A stretch of DNA of 64,000 nucleotides from the NCBI GenBank assembly GCA_913031145.1, contig CAJWCO010000002.1:1-64000 (forward strand), in the 5' to 3' direction. This document shows positions 1 through 8,272 of the stretch, one piece after another. The position numbers were made by a program, and so were the translations under genes. The notes under the pieces were generated by a model. It did not search any database, had not been told where the DNA came from, and was given only the letters and a program-made list of their open reading frames with translations. The DNA comes from an uncultured Cellvibrionales bacterium. GTDB taxonomy: Bacteria > Pseudomonadota > Gammaproteobacteria > Pseudomonadales > Porticoccaceae. The stretch's first letter is position 1. Each line of letters starts with the position of its first letter.

Positions 1-386
1 ACCGCGCCCGAGACAATTGACATGGCGGTAGCAACAAACACTACCTGAAAGAAAAAGTCTGACGCACCTGAGTAATAGGTATCTCCACCGCTAGCGTAAA
101 CGGCGTCCGCTGTCTCATTCGCAATGCTGTTGCCGAACCACGCATCAGGCAAATACAAGCCTGAAGTCCCTCCGTACATAATGGAATAACCCATTACCAT
201 GTACATGCAACAAGCAATTGAATACAACGCCACATTTTTTGTTAATATTTCAGTAGTGTTTTTGGCTCTCACAAAGCCAGCTTCAAGCATCGTAAAGCCT
301 GCGGCCATCCACATTACGAGCACACCCGACATCAAAAAGTAAAAGGTGTCGAGTGCGTATTTCAATCCTACAATATCGTTTTCCAT
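1..386 (-). CDS. amtB: Ammonium transporter AmtB, N-terminal part, cut by window start
   Basis: Inner membrane ammonium channel of the Amt/Rh family. About 128 residues are visible. They begin MENDIVGLKYALDTFYFLMSG and contain the family hallmark AGFTMLEAGFVRAKN after the first membrane helix, followed by further hydrophobic segments. The start ATG (codon 386-384) lies 56 bp after the glnK stop, the usual glnK-amtB order in which GlnK plugs the channel when nitrogen is plentiful. Unlike E. coli AmtB, no separate cleavable signal peptide precedes the first helix. Probably cotranscribed with glnK and the porin gene upstream. The rest of the gene is outside the window. Confidence 0.95.
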   Translation of the reverse strand, partial: MENDIVGLKYALDTFYFLMSGVLVMWMAAGFTMLEAGFVRAKNTTEILTKNVALYSIACCMYMVMGYSIMYGGTSGLYLPDAWFGNSIANETADAVYASGGDTYYSGASDFFFQVVFVATAMSIVSGA

Positions 387-442
387 TCTGCGTCTCCAGG
401 TCTAGGTGTTTTTGAAATATGCGCTAAGATCCATCACACACA

Positions 443-811
<369 letters not shown>

Positions 812-911
812 TCATTGATAATTGCTTCGGTTTTAAAGTTCTTCCTTCCCCCACAAAATACTGTCTGTTGCGCTTGCAGAGTTCTATGTTGCAGACTGGC
901 TGCGAATGTCA

Positions 912-939
912 TCCTCCGACCAGCCAGCCAGTCGGAGGA
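912..939 (-). terminator. Perfect 9-bp inverted repeat between porin gene and glnK
   Basis: TCCTCCGAC (912-920) and GTCGGAGGA (931-939) form a perfect 9-bp hairpin with a 10-base loop, 29 bp after the porin stop. On the minus strand no T-run follows the stem, so it is not a canonical intrinsic terminator. It may act as a weak terminator, an RNA processing site or a 3'-end stabiliser that sets the porin to glnK-amtB ratio. The structure is seen; the function is inferred. Confidence 0.45.
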
Positions 940-968
940 ATGATTTTCTAACGAGCTTAATCGTCACA

Positions 969-1637
969 CTAAAATGCGAAGGAATAAGACGCAACTAATA
1001 CTGGTTCGTCATCCGTAATATCGTCTTCAAGAGGGAAGGTGTAGGTGAACGAAATACTATCATTGAACGCATAACTGATGTCAAAGTGATCGCTGAAGGC
1101 GCTTTCATGATCACCGTATAAAAAGCTGAACGCACCAGCTTCAACTGCCACGGTGGTGTAGTAGTAATCCGGATTAGGAATGTAGCCGCCCCCTTCCGCT
1201 ATATTTTCATAGTGAGTCAGACTCACAGGTCCCATCCCAAGACTTATATATGCTTCCATCGCATCACCTATATTACCTTCGGTTGCACGGGCATCAGTTT
1301 GGATACCTCCTGTGGGATACACATACGATATGATTCCGACGTCATAAGAAAGTGATCCAGCCTCACCCGCGAACCCCGCGTAAAGGTCGTATTCGGTCCC
1401 CGCAGATGTATCGCCAGACGATACCCACATCCCAGCGTAAAAACCCCCTTCGGCAAAATCCAAACTTGCTGAAACCGCGGGGGCACCATCCCCCAAATCA
1501 ACACCACGCCACAAGTATGAGGTGGCAACCCCAGCAGAAGCGCTCAGCTCGCCCGCAGACACTGCGGGGGCCAACGCGGTCAACGATAAAGCAGAAGCTA
1601 CGGCTACAGACATCACAGATTTGTTAAAATTCTTCAT
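969..1637 (-). CDS. TorF-family putative outer membrane porin
   Basis: A 222-residue outer membrane protein. The start at 1637 is chosen over an upstream in-frame ATG because it begins a clear signal peptide (MKNFNKSVMSVAVASALSLT...) with likely cleavage after APAVSA (residue 28). The mature protein starts GELSASAGVATSYLWRGVDL, typical of the TIGR02001/TorF-like family, where a SYLWRG-type motif follows the signal peptide. Alternating beta-strand residues and a C-terminal phenylalanine (SYSFAF) fit a beta-barrel inserted by BAM. It lies upstream of glnK-amtB in the same direction, and a sigma-54 promoter precedes it, suggesting a role under nitrogen limitation. The substrate is unknown. Confidence 0.85.
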   Translation of the reverse strand: MKNFNKSVMSVAVASALSLTALAPAVSAGELSASAGVATSYLWRGVDLGDGAPAVSASLDFAEGGFYAGMWVSSGDTSAGTEYDLYAGFAGEAGSLSYDVGIISYVYPTGGIQTDARATEGNIGDAMEAYISLGMGPVSLTHYENIAEGGGYIPNPDYYYTTVAVEAGAFSFLYGDHESAFSDHFDISYAFNDSISFTYTFPLEDDITDDEPVLVASYSFAF

Positions 1638-1713
1638 GAACAACTCTCCCAAGTGAACTTTTGTGTTTCGATTAAATTTGGCGTGGCCTTTCAAACAACC
1701 ACGCTCATGTCTT

Positions 1714-1731
1714 TGCATGATCCGTGCCAAT
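1714..1731 (-). promoter_or_regulatory. Sigma-54 (RpoN) promoter for the porin-glnK-amtB unit
   Basis: On the minus strand the sequence TTGGCACGGATCATGCA matches the sigma-54 consensus TGGCACG-N4-TTGC at all but one core base. The invariant GG and GC are exactly 10 nt apart. Expected transcription start is near 1703, giving a 5' leader of about 65 nt before the porin ATG at 1637. An NtrC-like dyad lies about 135 bp upstream, the normal enhancer distance. Confidence 0.75.
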
Positions 1732-1829
1732 TCTTATATCGTAATAAAATCGCGTAAAGCGGTAAAAAAACGGTACTTAGCAAAACCATCGCACCAGCAA
1801 GAGTCAAAAATGGCATCGCCCGGCAAAAA

Positions 1830-1848
1830 GCGCACCAAAAAAGTGCGC
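1830..1848. promoter_or_regulatory. NtrC-like enhancer site
   Basis: GCGCACCAAAAAAGTGCGC contains the dyad GCAC-N7-GTGC, the exact spacing of the NtrC consensus (TGCACCA-N3-TGGTGCA). Its centre is about 135 bp upstream of the predicted sigma-54 start. A lone half-site GCACCA lies near 1791. The same hairpin could in principle fold in RNA, but no gene ends here. NtrC binding is inferred from pattern and context. Confidence 0.6.
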
Positions 1849-1949
1849 ATCATTCGCGTATTTGCCTAGCACAACTCACAACCCGCAACACTCTTTCTGC
1901 TAACATAAAGCCCAAGGTTATTCGCAACAAAAAAGGAGAAAAGTAGCGC

Positions 1950-2201
1950 ATGCACAAAGAATTATTTGAAACATTTGAGCGACAATTCAAAATGCTTCTG
2001 CCATATGCTGAAAATGATCTTAGTCATGAGGTAAAAAAGCATATTAAGTCTGCGATGATGAGCACGTTTGAGCGACTTGACCTCGTCACTCGAGAAGAAT
2101 TTGACGCCCAAAAGGCCGTGTTGACCCGCTCTCGCTCCAAAATTGATGAGCTAGAAAAGAAATTGTCTGCGATCTCGGCGCAATTGGCATTAGACGAATG
2201 A
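1950..2201 (+). CDS. ubiK: Ubiquinone biosynthesis accessory factor UbiK
   Basis: An 83-residue BMFP-domain (YqiC) protein. It begins MHKELFETFERQFKMLLP and contains the family core TREEFDAQKAVLTRSRSKIDELEKK, which forms a C-terminal coiled coil. UbiK helps the soluble Ubi complex and binds membrane lipid; it is needed for efficient aerobic ubiquinone synthesis. A strong ribosome binding site (AAAAAAGGAG) lies 12 bp before the ATG. Divergent from the porin gene; a comM remnant follows, an arrangement also known in Pseudomonas and relatives. Confidence 0.9.
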   Translation: MHKELFETFERQFKMLLPYAENDLSHEVKKHIKSAMMSTFERLDLVTREEFDAQKAVLTRSRSKIDELEKKLSAISAQLALDE

Positions 2202-2250
2202 AAAAAACCTGAAATTAAAACCGCCATCATCGCCGTTGGGAGGGACCCCT

Positions 2251-3668
2251 ATCGAACTGGCCGAAATATTTACGCGCGCCACCAGAGGCATCGATTCGCC
2301 CTCCGTCGCAGTGCAAGTCCATCTATCCAATGGACTACCCGCTTTTAACAGCGTCGGGCTTCCTGAAACTACGGTTAGATAAAGCAAAGAACGCGTGCGC
2401 CGCGCACTGCTAAATTCACACTTCGAATTTCCAGCGCGCCGTATTACCGTGAATTTAGCACCCGCCGAGCTGCCCAAAGACGGCGGTGGCTATGATCTCG
2501 CCATTGCCATGGGAATTCTTGCAGCATCGCAGCAAATACCGACAGACGCACTCCACCACTACGAATTTGTTGGGGAGCTTGCGCTATCAGGCGCCCTTCG
2601 CGGTATCGCCGCTATACTGCCGGCGGCCGTTGCCTGTGCAGCGCGGGGAAAAGCGTTAATCGTCGCCACAGAAAATGCTGACAGCGCCAGATTTGACAAA
2701 GGCGTGCGACTTTTCGCTGCCGATCATCCGCTGGCGATTTCCGCACATCTCTTCGGGCAAAAATCGCTGTCTCTCTGTTCACAAAAAGACCATCCCACAG
2801 AAACCAGCGAGCCTGATAACGCAAACCAAGGCGAATCCTCTTTAAATGATGTAATCGGTCAAGACCATGCCAAACGGGCCCTAAAAATCATCGCATGCGG
2901 TGGACACCATACGCTTTTTTTATGATCCGCACGGGGCGGGTAAAACCACGTTCGCGAGCCGTTTTCCCAGCATCTCACCGAGTCTAGCCAACAACGATGC
3001 ACGCGAAGTGGCCGTCGTATATTCGGTGGCAGGGCGAAATCTCACTTGCACATCTGGGTGTTCTTTTTCTGGATGAACTACCTGAATTTTCGCGCGCCGT
3101 ACTCGAAGTTTTGCGCCAGCCTCTGGAATCGGGAGAGATTTTGATTTCTCGAGTAGCCGCTCAACTGGTCTACCCCGCTCGCTTCCAGCAGCTCGCAGCC
3201 ATGAATCCCTGCCCTTGTGGTTATCTGGGTTATCCGCAATGTCAGTGCAAAACCGAGCAAATAAAACGCTACCGCGCGAAGGTATCAGGCCCGCTGATGG
3301 ATAGAATCGACTTGCAAGTCCAAGTATTGCCGATTGCTAGGCACGCTTTAACCGACCCTCATCAGACCGGCACGCAGGGCGATATGGCCGCTCTCCGAGC
3401 AACCATTGTTAAATCGCGCCGGCGCCAATTCGCCCGCCAAGGATTTCTCAACAGTCAACTCGACAGTCGCGCCTTACTCAAATACTGTCCATTGGACAAG
3501 GCACAAAAGGCGTTAATGCACCACGCCATTGATCACTACAATCTGTCTACTCGCAGTTACTACCGAGTGCTACGCGTCGCGAGCAGCATTGCCGACCCCG
3601 AGGATATTGCTAAACCGAAACTGCAACATTACCAAGAGGCTCTGAGTTTTCGACAACCCTCTGCGTGA
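2251..3668 (+). pseudogene. comM: Decayed comM/yifB (Mg-chelatase-like AAA+ ATPase)
   Basis: Remnant of the roughly 500-residue ComM/YifB ATPase, a hexameric helicase that aids branch migration during natural transformation. Four lesions are seen. (1) The expected start codon reads ATC (2251-2253) although a GGGAGG ribosome site stands 7 bp upstream. (2) A TAA at 2380-2382 interrupts VGLPETTVR/SKERVR. (3) A run of seven Ts (2915-2921) shifts the frame just before Walker A (DPHGAGKT, normally GPPGxGKT). (4) At about 3033 VYSVAG is joined to GEISLAHLG with loss of roughly 40 codons, including the expected PFRAPHH region, and a second frame change. The rest (FLDELPEFSRAVLEVLRQPLESG, NPCPCGY, SGPLMDRIDL) is well conserved, so decay looks fairly recent. 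Confidence 0.93.
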
Positions 3669-3779
3669 GGCTATTTTAATATTACGCGCGTAGACCTATT
3701 GGCGGCGGTCAGCGCACCCAAACTGTGCTTTAATAAGATGCTAGTCGGTAACTGACTCACCCGTGAGGAATAGCGAGCT

Positions 3780-4106
3780 ATGAACAACTCAAAATTGGTT
3801 TATTCGACGGATATGGGTCGAATCCAATCCGCTATAGAAAAAACACCACAAAATGCAGAAATAAACGACGGAACTATTCGCGTTAGCCGACAAACGCAAG
3901 GCCGTAAAGGCAAGGGCGTCATTCTGCTGACTGGTTTTATTCTGGAACCGAACGCACTCAAACAACTCGCCAAACGACTCAAACAAGCTTGCTCATCGGG
4001 CGGAACCGTGAAAGGCAATAGCATCGAGATCCAAGGCGACCAGATACTCCGTGTCATCGACTTACTCAACGCGCAAGGATTTAAGACCTTGCGAGTCGGA
4101 GGCTAA
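3780..4106 (+). CDS. yciH: SUI1/eIF1-family translation factor YciH
   Basis: A 108-residue SUI1-domain protein, the bacterial relative of eIF1. It starts MNNSKLVYSTDMGRI, and the SUI1 core is visible as TQGRKGKGVILLTGF, LKQLAKRLKQACSSGGTVK, IEIQGDQ and LLNAQGFKTLRVGG. YciH can influence initiation fidelity on the small ribosomal subunit. The downstream peptidase gene begins 2 bp after its stop, so the two are likely cotranscribed. Confidence 0.92.
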   Translation: MNNSKLVYSTDMGRIQSAIEKTPQNAEINDGTIRVSRQTQGRKGKGVILLTGFILEPNALKQLAKRLKQACSSGGTVKGNSIEIQGDQILRVIDLLNAQGFKTLRVGG

Positions 4107-4108
4107 CC

Positions 4109-6082
4109 ATGTCGTCCGTATCGCTCCCAGCGTTGTTCCCTTGCGGTCGATGGCCATCGCCGATCACCGCGGGTCTGGTGGCACAGACAGCACCCGCAGT
4201 CAATTTTCTTAGTGTCGAAAACGATTGTTTGTACTGGGTCGAAAGCCGCCCATGGGATGCGGGACGAAATGTAATTATGTGTCGGAATGCAAACGGTGAA
4301 GTCATGGATTTACTGCCGCCGCCCTTCAGCCACCACAGTCGTGTTCACGAATACGGAGGCCGCGCATATGTGGTGAACCGCGGCGTACTGTACTTTATTC
4401 ATGCCCTCGACCAACGTCTTTATGCGCTTTGTCTATCCGCTGATGCAACACCGCGTGCCTTGACGCCTTCCAGCAACTGGCGTTTTGCCGACCTAATTGT
4501 CGACGACCATCGTCACCGTATCATCGCGGTCGGAGAGTGCCACCCAGAAAATGGCGAGCCAGAAAATATGTTGGTGAGCCTGCAAATGGACCCAATACAT
4601 GATGCCGAAAATACCCCACAGCCGATAACCCATCAGGCAGATTTTTACGCGTACCCTCGATTGAGTCCCGATGGAAAAACGCTCTGCTGGATACAATGGT
4701 GCCATCCTCAAATGCCTTGGGATGGCACCGAATTGTGGCTTGGAACAATGGCACCAGACGGCACGCTCATGCACTCACATCAAGTTGCCGGAGATCACCA
4801 AGAAGCCATTATGCAGCCAATCTTCTCGCCAGACGGCGACTTATACTTTGTGTCTGACCATTCAAATTGGTGGAACCTTTATTGTATCACGTCGCCTAAC
4901 TCAAGCAACTCAGCTGCTGCCGCGCCAATACTCAAACGCTCTGCAGAATTTGCGGCGCCCCTGTGGCAACTCGGGGTCACTTACTTCGATTTTATCGATG
5001 CCCAAACCGTCGGCTGTTTATTCAGCGCGGAGGGTATCTGGAGCGCTGCTACTTTTGATATCGAGTCCGAGACGCTAAACATCGCCAAAACACCCTATAG
5101 CCACTTTCACAGTGCTTGCTGCTTTCATGGGAATTTAGTCTGCGTGGCTGCAAATGCGCAAGAAGCCCAATGTATTATTCGGTTCGATAAAACCGATGAC
5201 TCTGGACACCTAAATCAGTATACATCACTCTACACGCCAGAGAATGCCTCAGATACTCGCACGGTATCGCCCCCCAGTATTACAAAGGAGGACTTATCAT
5301 TTCCCGAGAGTGTGATATTCCCAAGCGCCGACGGTACATTCGCACAGGGCTTTTTCTACCCGCCTACAAACGCCGATTATCATGTGCGAGAGAACGAACT
5401 GCCCCCATTGCTTGTTATGTGTCACGGGGGCCCTACGAGCAGTACAAGCTCTCAACTCAGCCTGAAAATTCAGTATTGGACAAGTCGCGGCTTTGCGGTT
5501 TTTGACCTAAACTATCGCGGCAGCAGTGGGTTTGGACGCGGTTTTCGGCAAGCACTCAATCACAACTGGGGTATGGCCGATGTCGAGGACACGCGGTACG
5601 CGGTAAATCACTTGGTGGCAGAAGGATGGGTCGACCCACAACGATGCGCTATACGCGGGGGTAGTGCGGGGGGTTATACGGTGCTCGCAACACTCACTTT
5701 TACCCAAACTTTTAAAGCTGGAGCCAGCCTATATGGCATCGGTGATTTAGAAACTTTGGCGAGGGATACACATAAATTCGAATCGCGCTATCTCGATGGA
5801 TTAATCGGCCCGTATCCGCAGTGCCGAGAACGCTATGTACAACGGTCGCCTGTTCATCACGCCGACCAATTAGAGTGTCCGGTCATTTTCTTTCAAGGCT
5901 TAAAAGATCGTGTTGTGCCACCAAATCAAGCACAGATGATGGTCCACGCCCTACGCCAGAAAGGTATTCGCGCAGAGCACATTACGTATCCTGAGGAGGG
6001 GCATGGTTTTAAAGACGCTTCCGTCATTGTGCATGCTCTTGAGACCGAGCTCGCTTTTTACCAAGATGTCTTTAAACTCTAG
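4109..6082 (+). CDS. S9-family prolyl oligopeptidase
   Basis: A 657-residue serine peptidase of the prolyl oligopeptidase/acylaminoacyl-peptidase family. An N-terminal beta-propeller (about residues 20-390; repeats such as YAYPRLSPDGKTLCWIQW and MQPIFSPDGDLYFVSDH) is followed by an alpha/beta hydrolase domain. The catalytic triad is readable as Ser519 (RGGSAGGY), Asp600 (GLKDRVVPP) and His632 (EEGHGF). No signal peptide, so probably cytoplasmic peptide turnover. Its ATG is 2 bp after yciH and greB follows 11 bp later, suggesting a yciH-S9-greB unit. The exact substrate cannot be read from sequence. Confidence 0.9.
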   Translation: MSSVSLPALFPCGRWPSPITAGLVAQTAPAVNFLSVENDCLYWVESRPWDAGRNVIMCRNANGEVMDLLPPPFSHHSRVHEYGGRAYVVNRGVLYFIHALDQRLYALCLSADATPRALTPSSNWRFADLIVDDHRHRIIAVGECHPENGEPENMLVSLQMDPIHDAENTPQPITHQADFYAYPRLSPDGKTLCWIQWCHPQMPWDGTELWLGTMAPDGTLMHSHQVAGDHQEAIMQPIFSPDGDLYFVSDHSNWWNLYCITSPNSSNSAAAAPILKRSAEFAAPLWQLGVTYFDFIDAQTVGCLFSAEGIWSAATFDIESETLNIAKTPYSHFHSACCFHGNLVCVAANAQEAQCIIRFDKTDDSGHLNQYTSLYTPENASDTRTVSPPSITKEDLSFPESVIFPSADGTFAQGFFYPPTNADYHVRENELPPLLVMCHGGPTSSTSSQLSLKIQYWTSRGFAVFDLNYRGSSGFGRGFRQALNHNWGMADVEDTRYAVNHLVAEGWVDPQRCAIRGGSAGGYTVLATLTFTQTFKAGASLYGIGDLETLARDTHKFESRYLDGLIGPYPQCRERYVQRSPVHHADQLECPVIFFQGLKDRVVPPNQAQMMVHALRQKGIRAEHITYPEEGHGFKDASVIVHALETELAFYQDVFKL

Positions 6083-6093
6083 CTCGCTTAACT

Positions 6094-6594
6094 ATGTCAC
6101 GATACCGCCCTCCTCAACCCAAAAGCTCTCCATACATGACCGCAGACGGGGCGAGAGCGTTGCGGGCCGAACTTTATGCGCTTTGGAAAGTCGAGCGTCC
6201 ACAGATTACCCAAGTAGTCCATGAAGCTGCAAAAAACGGCGATCGCTCAGAAAATGGCGACTACATTTATGGCAAACGTCGGTTACGCGAAATAGATCGG
6301 CGCGTGCGCTATTTAACACGCCGAATCGACGACGCGGTAATCGTCGAAGACCCGCCGCTGGATCGCAGTCGAGTTTTTTTCGCCGCTTGGGTAACCGTAG
6401 AGGATCAAACCGCCAAAGTGCACCAATATCGATTGGTGGGCGCCGATGAGATCGATGCAGAAAAAAATCATATCAGTATCGACTCACCCATTGCGAGAGC
6501 ACTCGTTGGCAAAGGTCTTGACGACGTTGTAGAGATCACCACACCCTCTGGCAACCGATCCTTAACGATTTTAGATATCCATTACTCGCGTTAA
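6094..6594 (+). CDS. greB: Transcription elongation factor GreB
   Basis: A 166-residue transcript cleavage factor that rescues backtracked RNA polymerase. It begins MSRYRPPQPKSSPYMTADGA; the N-terminal coiled coil with the acidic tip GDRSENGDYIYGKRRLREID is followed by the C-terminal FKBP-like domain (IDSPIARALVGKGLDDVVEI). The basic N-terminus and the length point to GreB rather than GreA. Last gene of the yciH-S9-greB run; convergent with pdxH. Confidence 0.95.
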   Translation: MSRYRPPQPKSSPYMTADGARALRAELYALWKVERPQITQVVHEAAKNGDRSENGDYIYGKRRLREIDRRVRYLTRRIDDAVIVEDPPLDRSRVFFAAWVTVEDQTAKVHQYRLVGADEIDAEKNHISIDSPIARALVGKGLDDVVEITTPSGNRSLTILDIHYSR

Positions 6595-6620
6595 AGCCTG
6601 CTGTCTCCAAAAAAACCAGA

Positions 6621-7271
6621 TTAAGGCGATAAACGCTCACAATCCCAATGAAGAGTCATGCCGCCTTGCAACTTACGCGAATAGGCGAATCGATCGTGGA
6701 GTCGGTGCTCTCCGCCTTGCCAAAACTCAATGCGCTGTGGTGCAACTCTAAAGCCTCCCCAAAAATCAGGGGTCGGAACATGCCCTTCTGCAAAACGCGC
6801 TGATACGTTTTTATACTGGTCTTCCAAAACACTTCGGGATTCGACAGGCGCGCTCTGTCGAGAGGCCCATGCACCTATCTGACTCGAGAAAGGGCGTTTT
6901 TCGAAGTACGAAAGTACTTCCCCACGTGACAGCGGCTTCGCATGACCTTCAATCATCACTTGGCGCTCCAACGTCAGCCACGAAAAATGTAAACTAGCGA
7001 ATGGATTACCCGCCAACTCTTGCGCTTTTCGACTGCCAAGATTGGTGTAAAATACAAATCCCGACGTGTCGCACCCTTTTAGCAATACCATGCGCTGAGA
7101 AGGACGTCCCTCAGAGGAAACCGTCGCGAGCGTCATCGAAGTAGGGTCAGGTAGATCCGCCGTTATAGCTTGATCAAGCCATGCATTGAATAGAGCAACA
7201 GGATCATCTAGAAGCGATTTACGGCGCAGAGTCGCATACTGGTACTCGCGACGGTTATCTCTAATACTCAT
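6621..7271 (-). CDS. pdxH: Pyridoxamine/pyridoxine 5'-phosphate oxidase PdxH
   Basis: A 216-residue FMN enzyme making pyridoxal 5'-phosphate, the usual length. Visible blocks are DPTSMTLATVSSEGRPSQRMVLLK (FMN and substrate binding), FYTNLGSRKAQELAGNPFASLHF, QVMIEGHAKPLS, the PdxH motif FSSQIGAWASRQSAPVESR and C-terminal FWQGGEHRLHDRFAYSR. It stands between two convergent or unrelated genes, probably as a single transcription unit. Confidence 0.97.
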   Translation of the reverse strand: MSIRDNRREYQYATLRRKSLLDDPVALFNAWLDQAITADLPDPTSMTLATVSSEGRPSQRMVLLKGCDTSGFVFYTNLGSRKAQELAGNPFASLHFSWLTLERQVMIEGHAKPLSRGEVLSYFEKRPFSSQIGAWASRQSAPVESRSVLEDQYKNVSARFAEGHVPTPDFWGGFRVAPQRIEFWQGGEHRLHDRFAYSRKLQGGMTLHWDCERLSP

Positions 7272-7357
7272 ATTTTAAATGGCTCCTCGCCCAATGCACT
7301 CGCCCAAAACGGCAGAATATGCCTGCCTGACCCGCCCTAGAGCCTGCCAAATATCGA

Positions 7358-8050
7358 TCAACCAAAGGTCACATATTCCATTAAATCCGGCGTCTCTAAA
7401 TGTGGCACAGCGTTAAATCCCGTTAAACTAATCGTCTTTTTATTGAAGAAATACCGATTAATGCCTGTGTTCTTTGATTGCAAATTGAGATTAAAAACGG
7501 TTTCCGCTGGCACACCCAAGACCTGCCCCATAAAGGCGCTATTAGAACCACCAGAACCAATCGCTAGCACCCGCCCCCCCTTCACCGACTGCGCTTGAAT
7601 CTGCTCGCGGGCCTTGTGCACGCGAGCATTGAACATATCCCACGTTTCTGACACCTCGGTAATCTCACTGCGCCCCCATGCCGTCAAAACAACCCTCAAC
7701 AACCGGAAGTGTTTCTGCTTATTAGTGCGGTCTGCTTGCAAGTCGAGTAACAGCGGGTGGTCTGGAGATTGCTTTGAAAAGGCCTGAACCAATTCGCCAA
7801 AATCATACTCATTCAACCCAGGCAGAACTTGGTAGGATTTTCCCTCACACTGCATACCCTCACAAATCGCATCACATGTTTGTCTGTGGCGCGCCATATC
7901 GCCCACAATCAATTGCTCGAATTGAATGCCTAACCGCAAAAAATAAGCGCCTAACCAACGTGACTGGCGACCGCCCAAGTCGGATAGCTGATCGTAATTG
8001 GTGGCGCCAAACGAGGCCTGAGCATGACGTATCAAAAATAGCTCACTCAT
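7358..8050 (-). CDS. Histidine phosphatase (phosphoglycerate mutase-like) family protein
   Basis: About 230 residues from the ATG at 8050, chosen because it places the phosphohistidine motif LIRHAQASFG at residues 5-14; an upstream in-frame start would add 32 unlike residues. Further family features are the GARWLG-like segment GGRQSRWLGAYFLRLG and RHRQTCDAI. Where most members have a second catalytic histidine in an HGG motif, this protein reads AIGSGGSNSAF, so that His is absent. Substrate unknown; it may be a small-molecule phosphatase or a catalytically altered member. Divergent from the helicase gene. Confidence 0.8.
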   Translation of the reverse strand: MSELFLIRHAQASFGATNYDQLSDLGGRQSRWLGAYFLRLGIQFEQLIVGDMARHRQTCDAICEGMQCEGKSYQVLPGLNEYDFGELVQAFSKQSPDHPLLLDLQADRTNKQKHFRLLRVVLTAWGRSEITEVSETWDMFNARVHKAREQIQAQSVKGGRVLAIGSGGSNSAFMGQVLGVPAETVFNLNLQSKNTGINRYFFNKKTISLTGFNAVPHLETPDLMEYVTFG

Positions 8051-8272
8051 CGCTGATTGGTATCTCCTTGTGAGTCTGTAGCAAAAAATGCAGCTAGCTA
8101 TGAGGGGCTTTAGCTGTCTGTCACCCACCCCATTGCCGCAACGCACACATTCATTTCGATAATAGTAGCACTACAGACTACCTCACGGCGAGGGAGTGCT
8201 TTCATAGCGCCACGGATCACCGTATACTCCTGATCCTTGCTATTACGCTCGCGCACCCCGCCACAGGATCCT

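Noticed and set aside
1663-1869. Plus-strand frame of 68 codons between the porin gene and ubiK
   Set aside because: It spans the sigma-54 promoter and NtrC-like site, has no ribosome site and no family resemblance.
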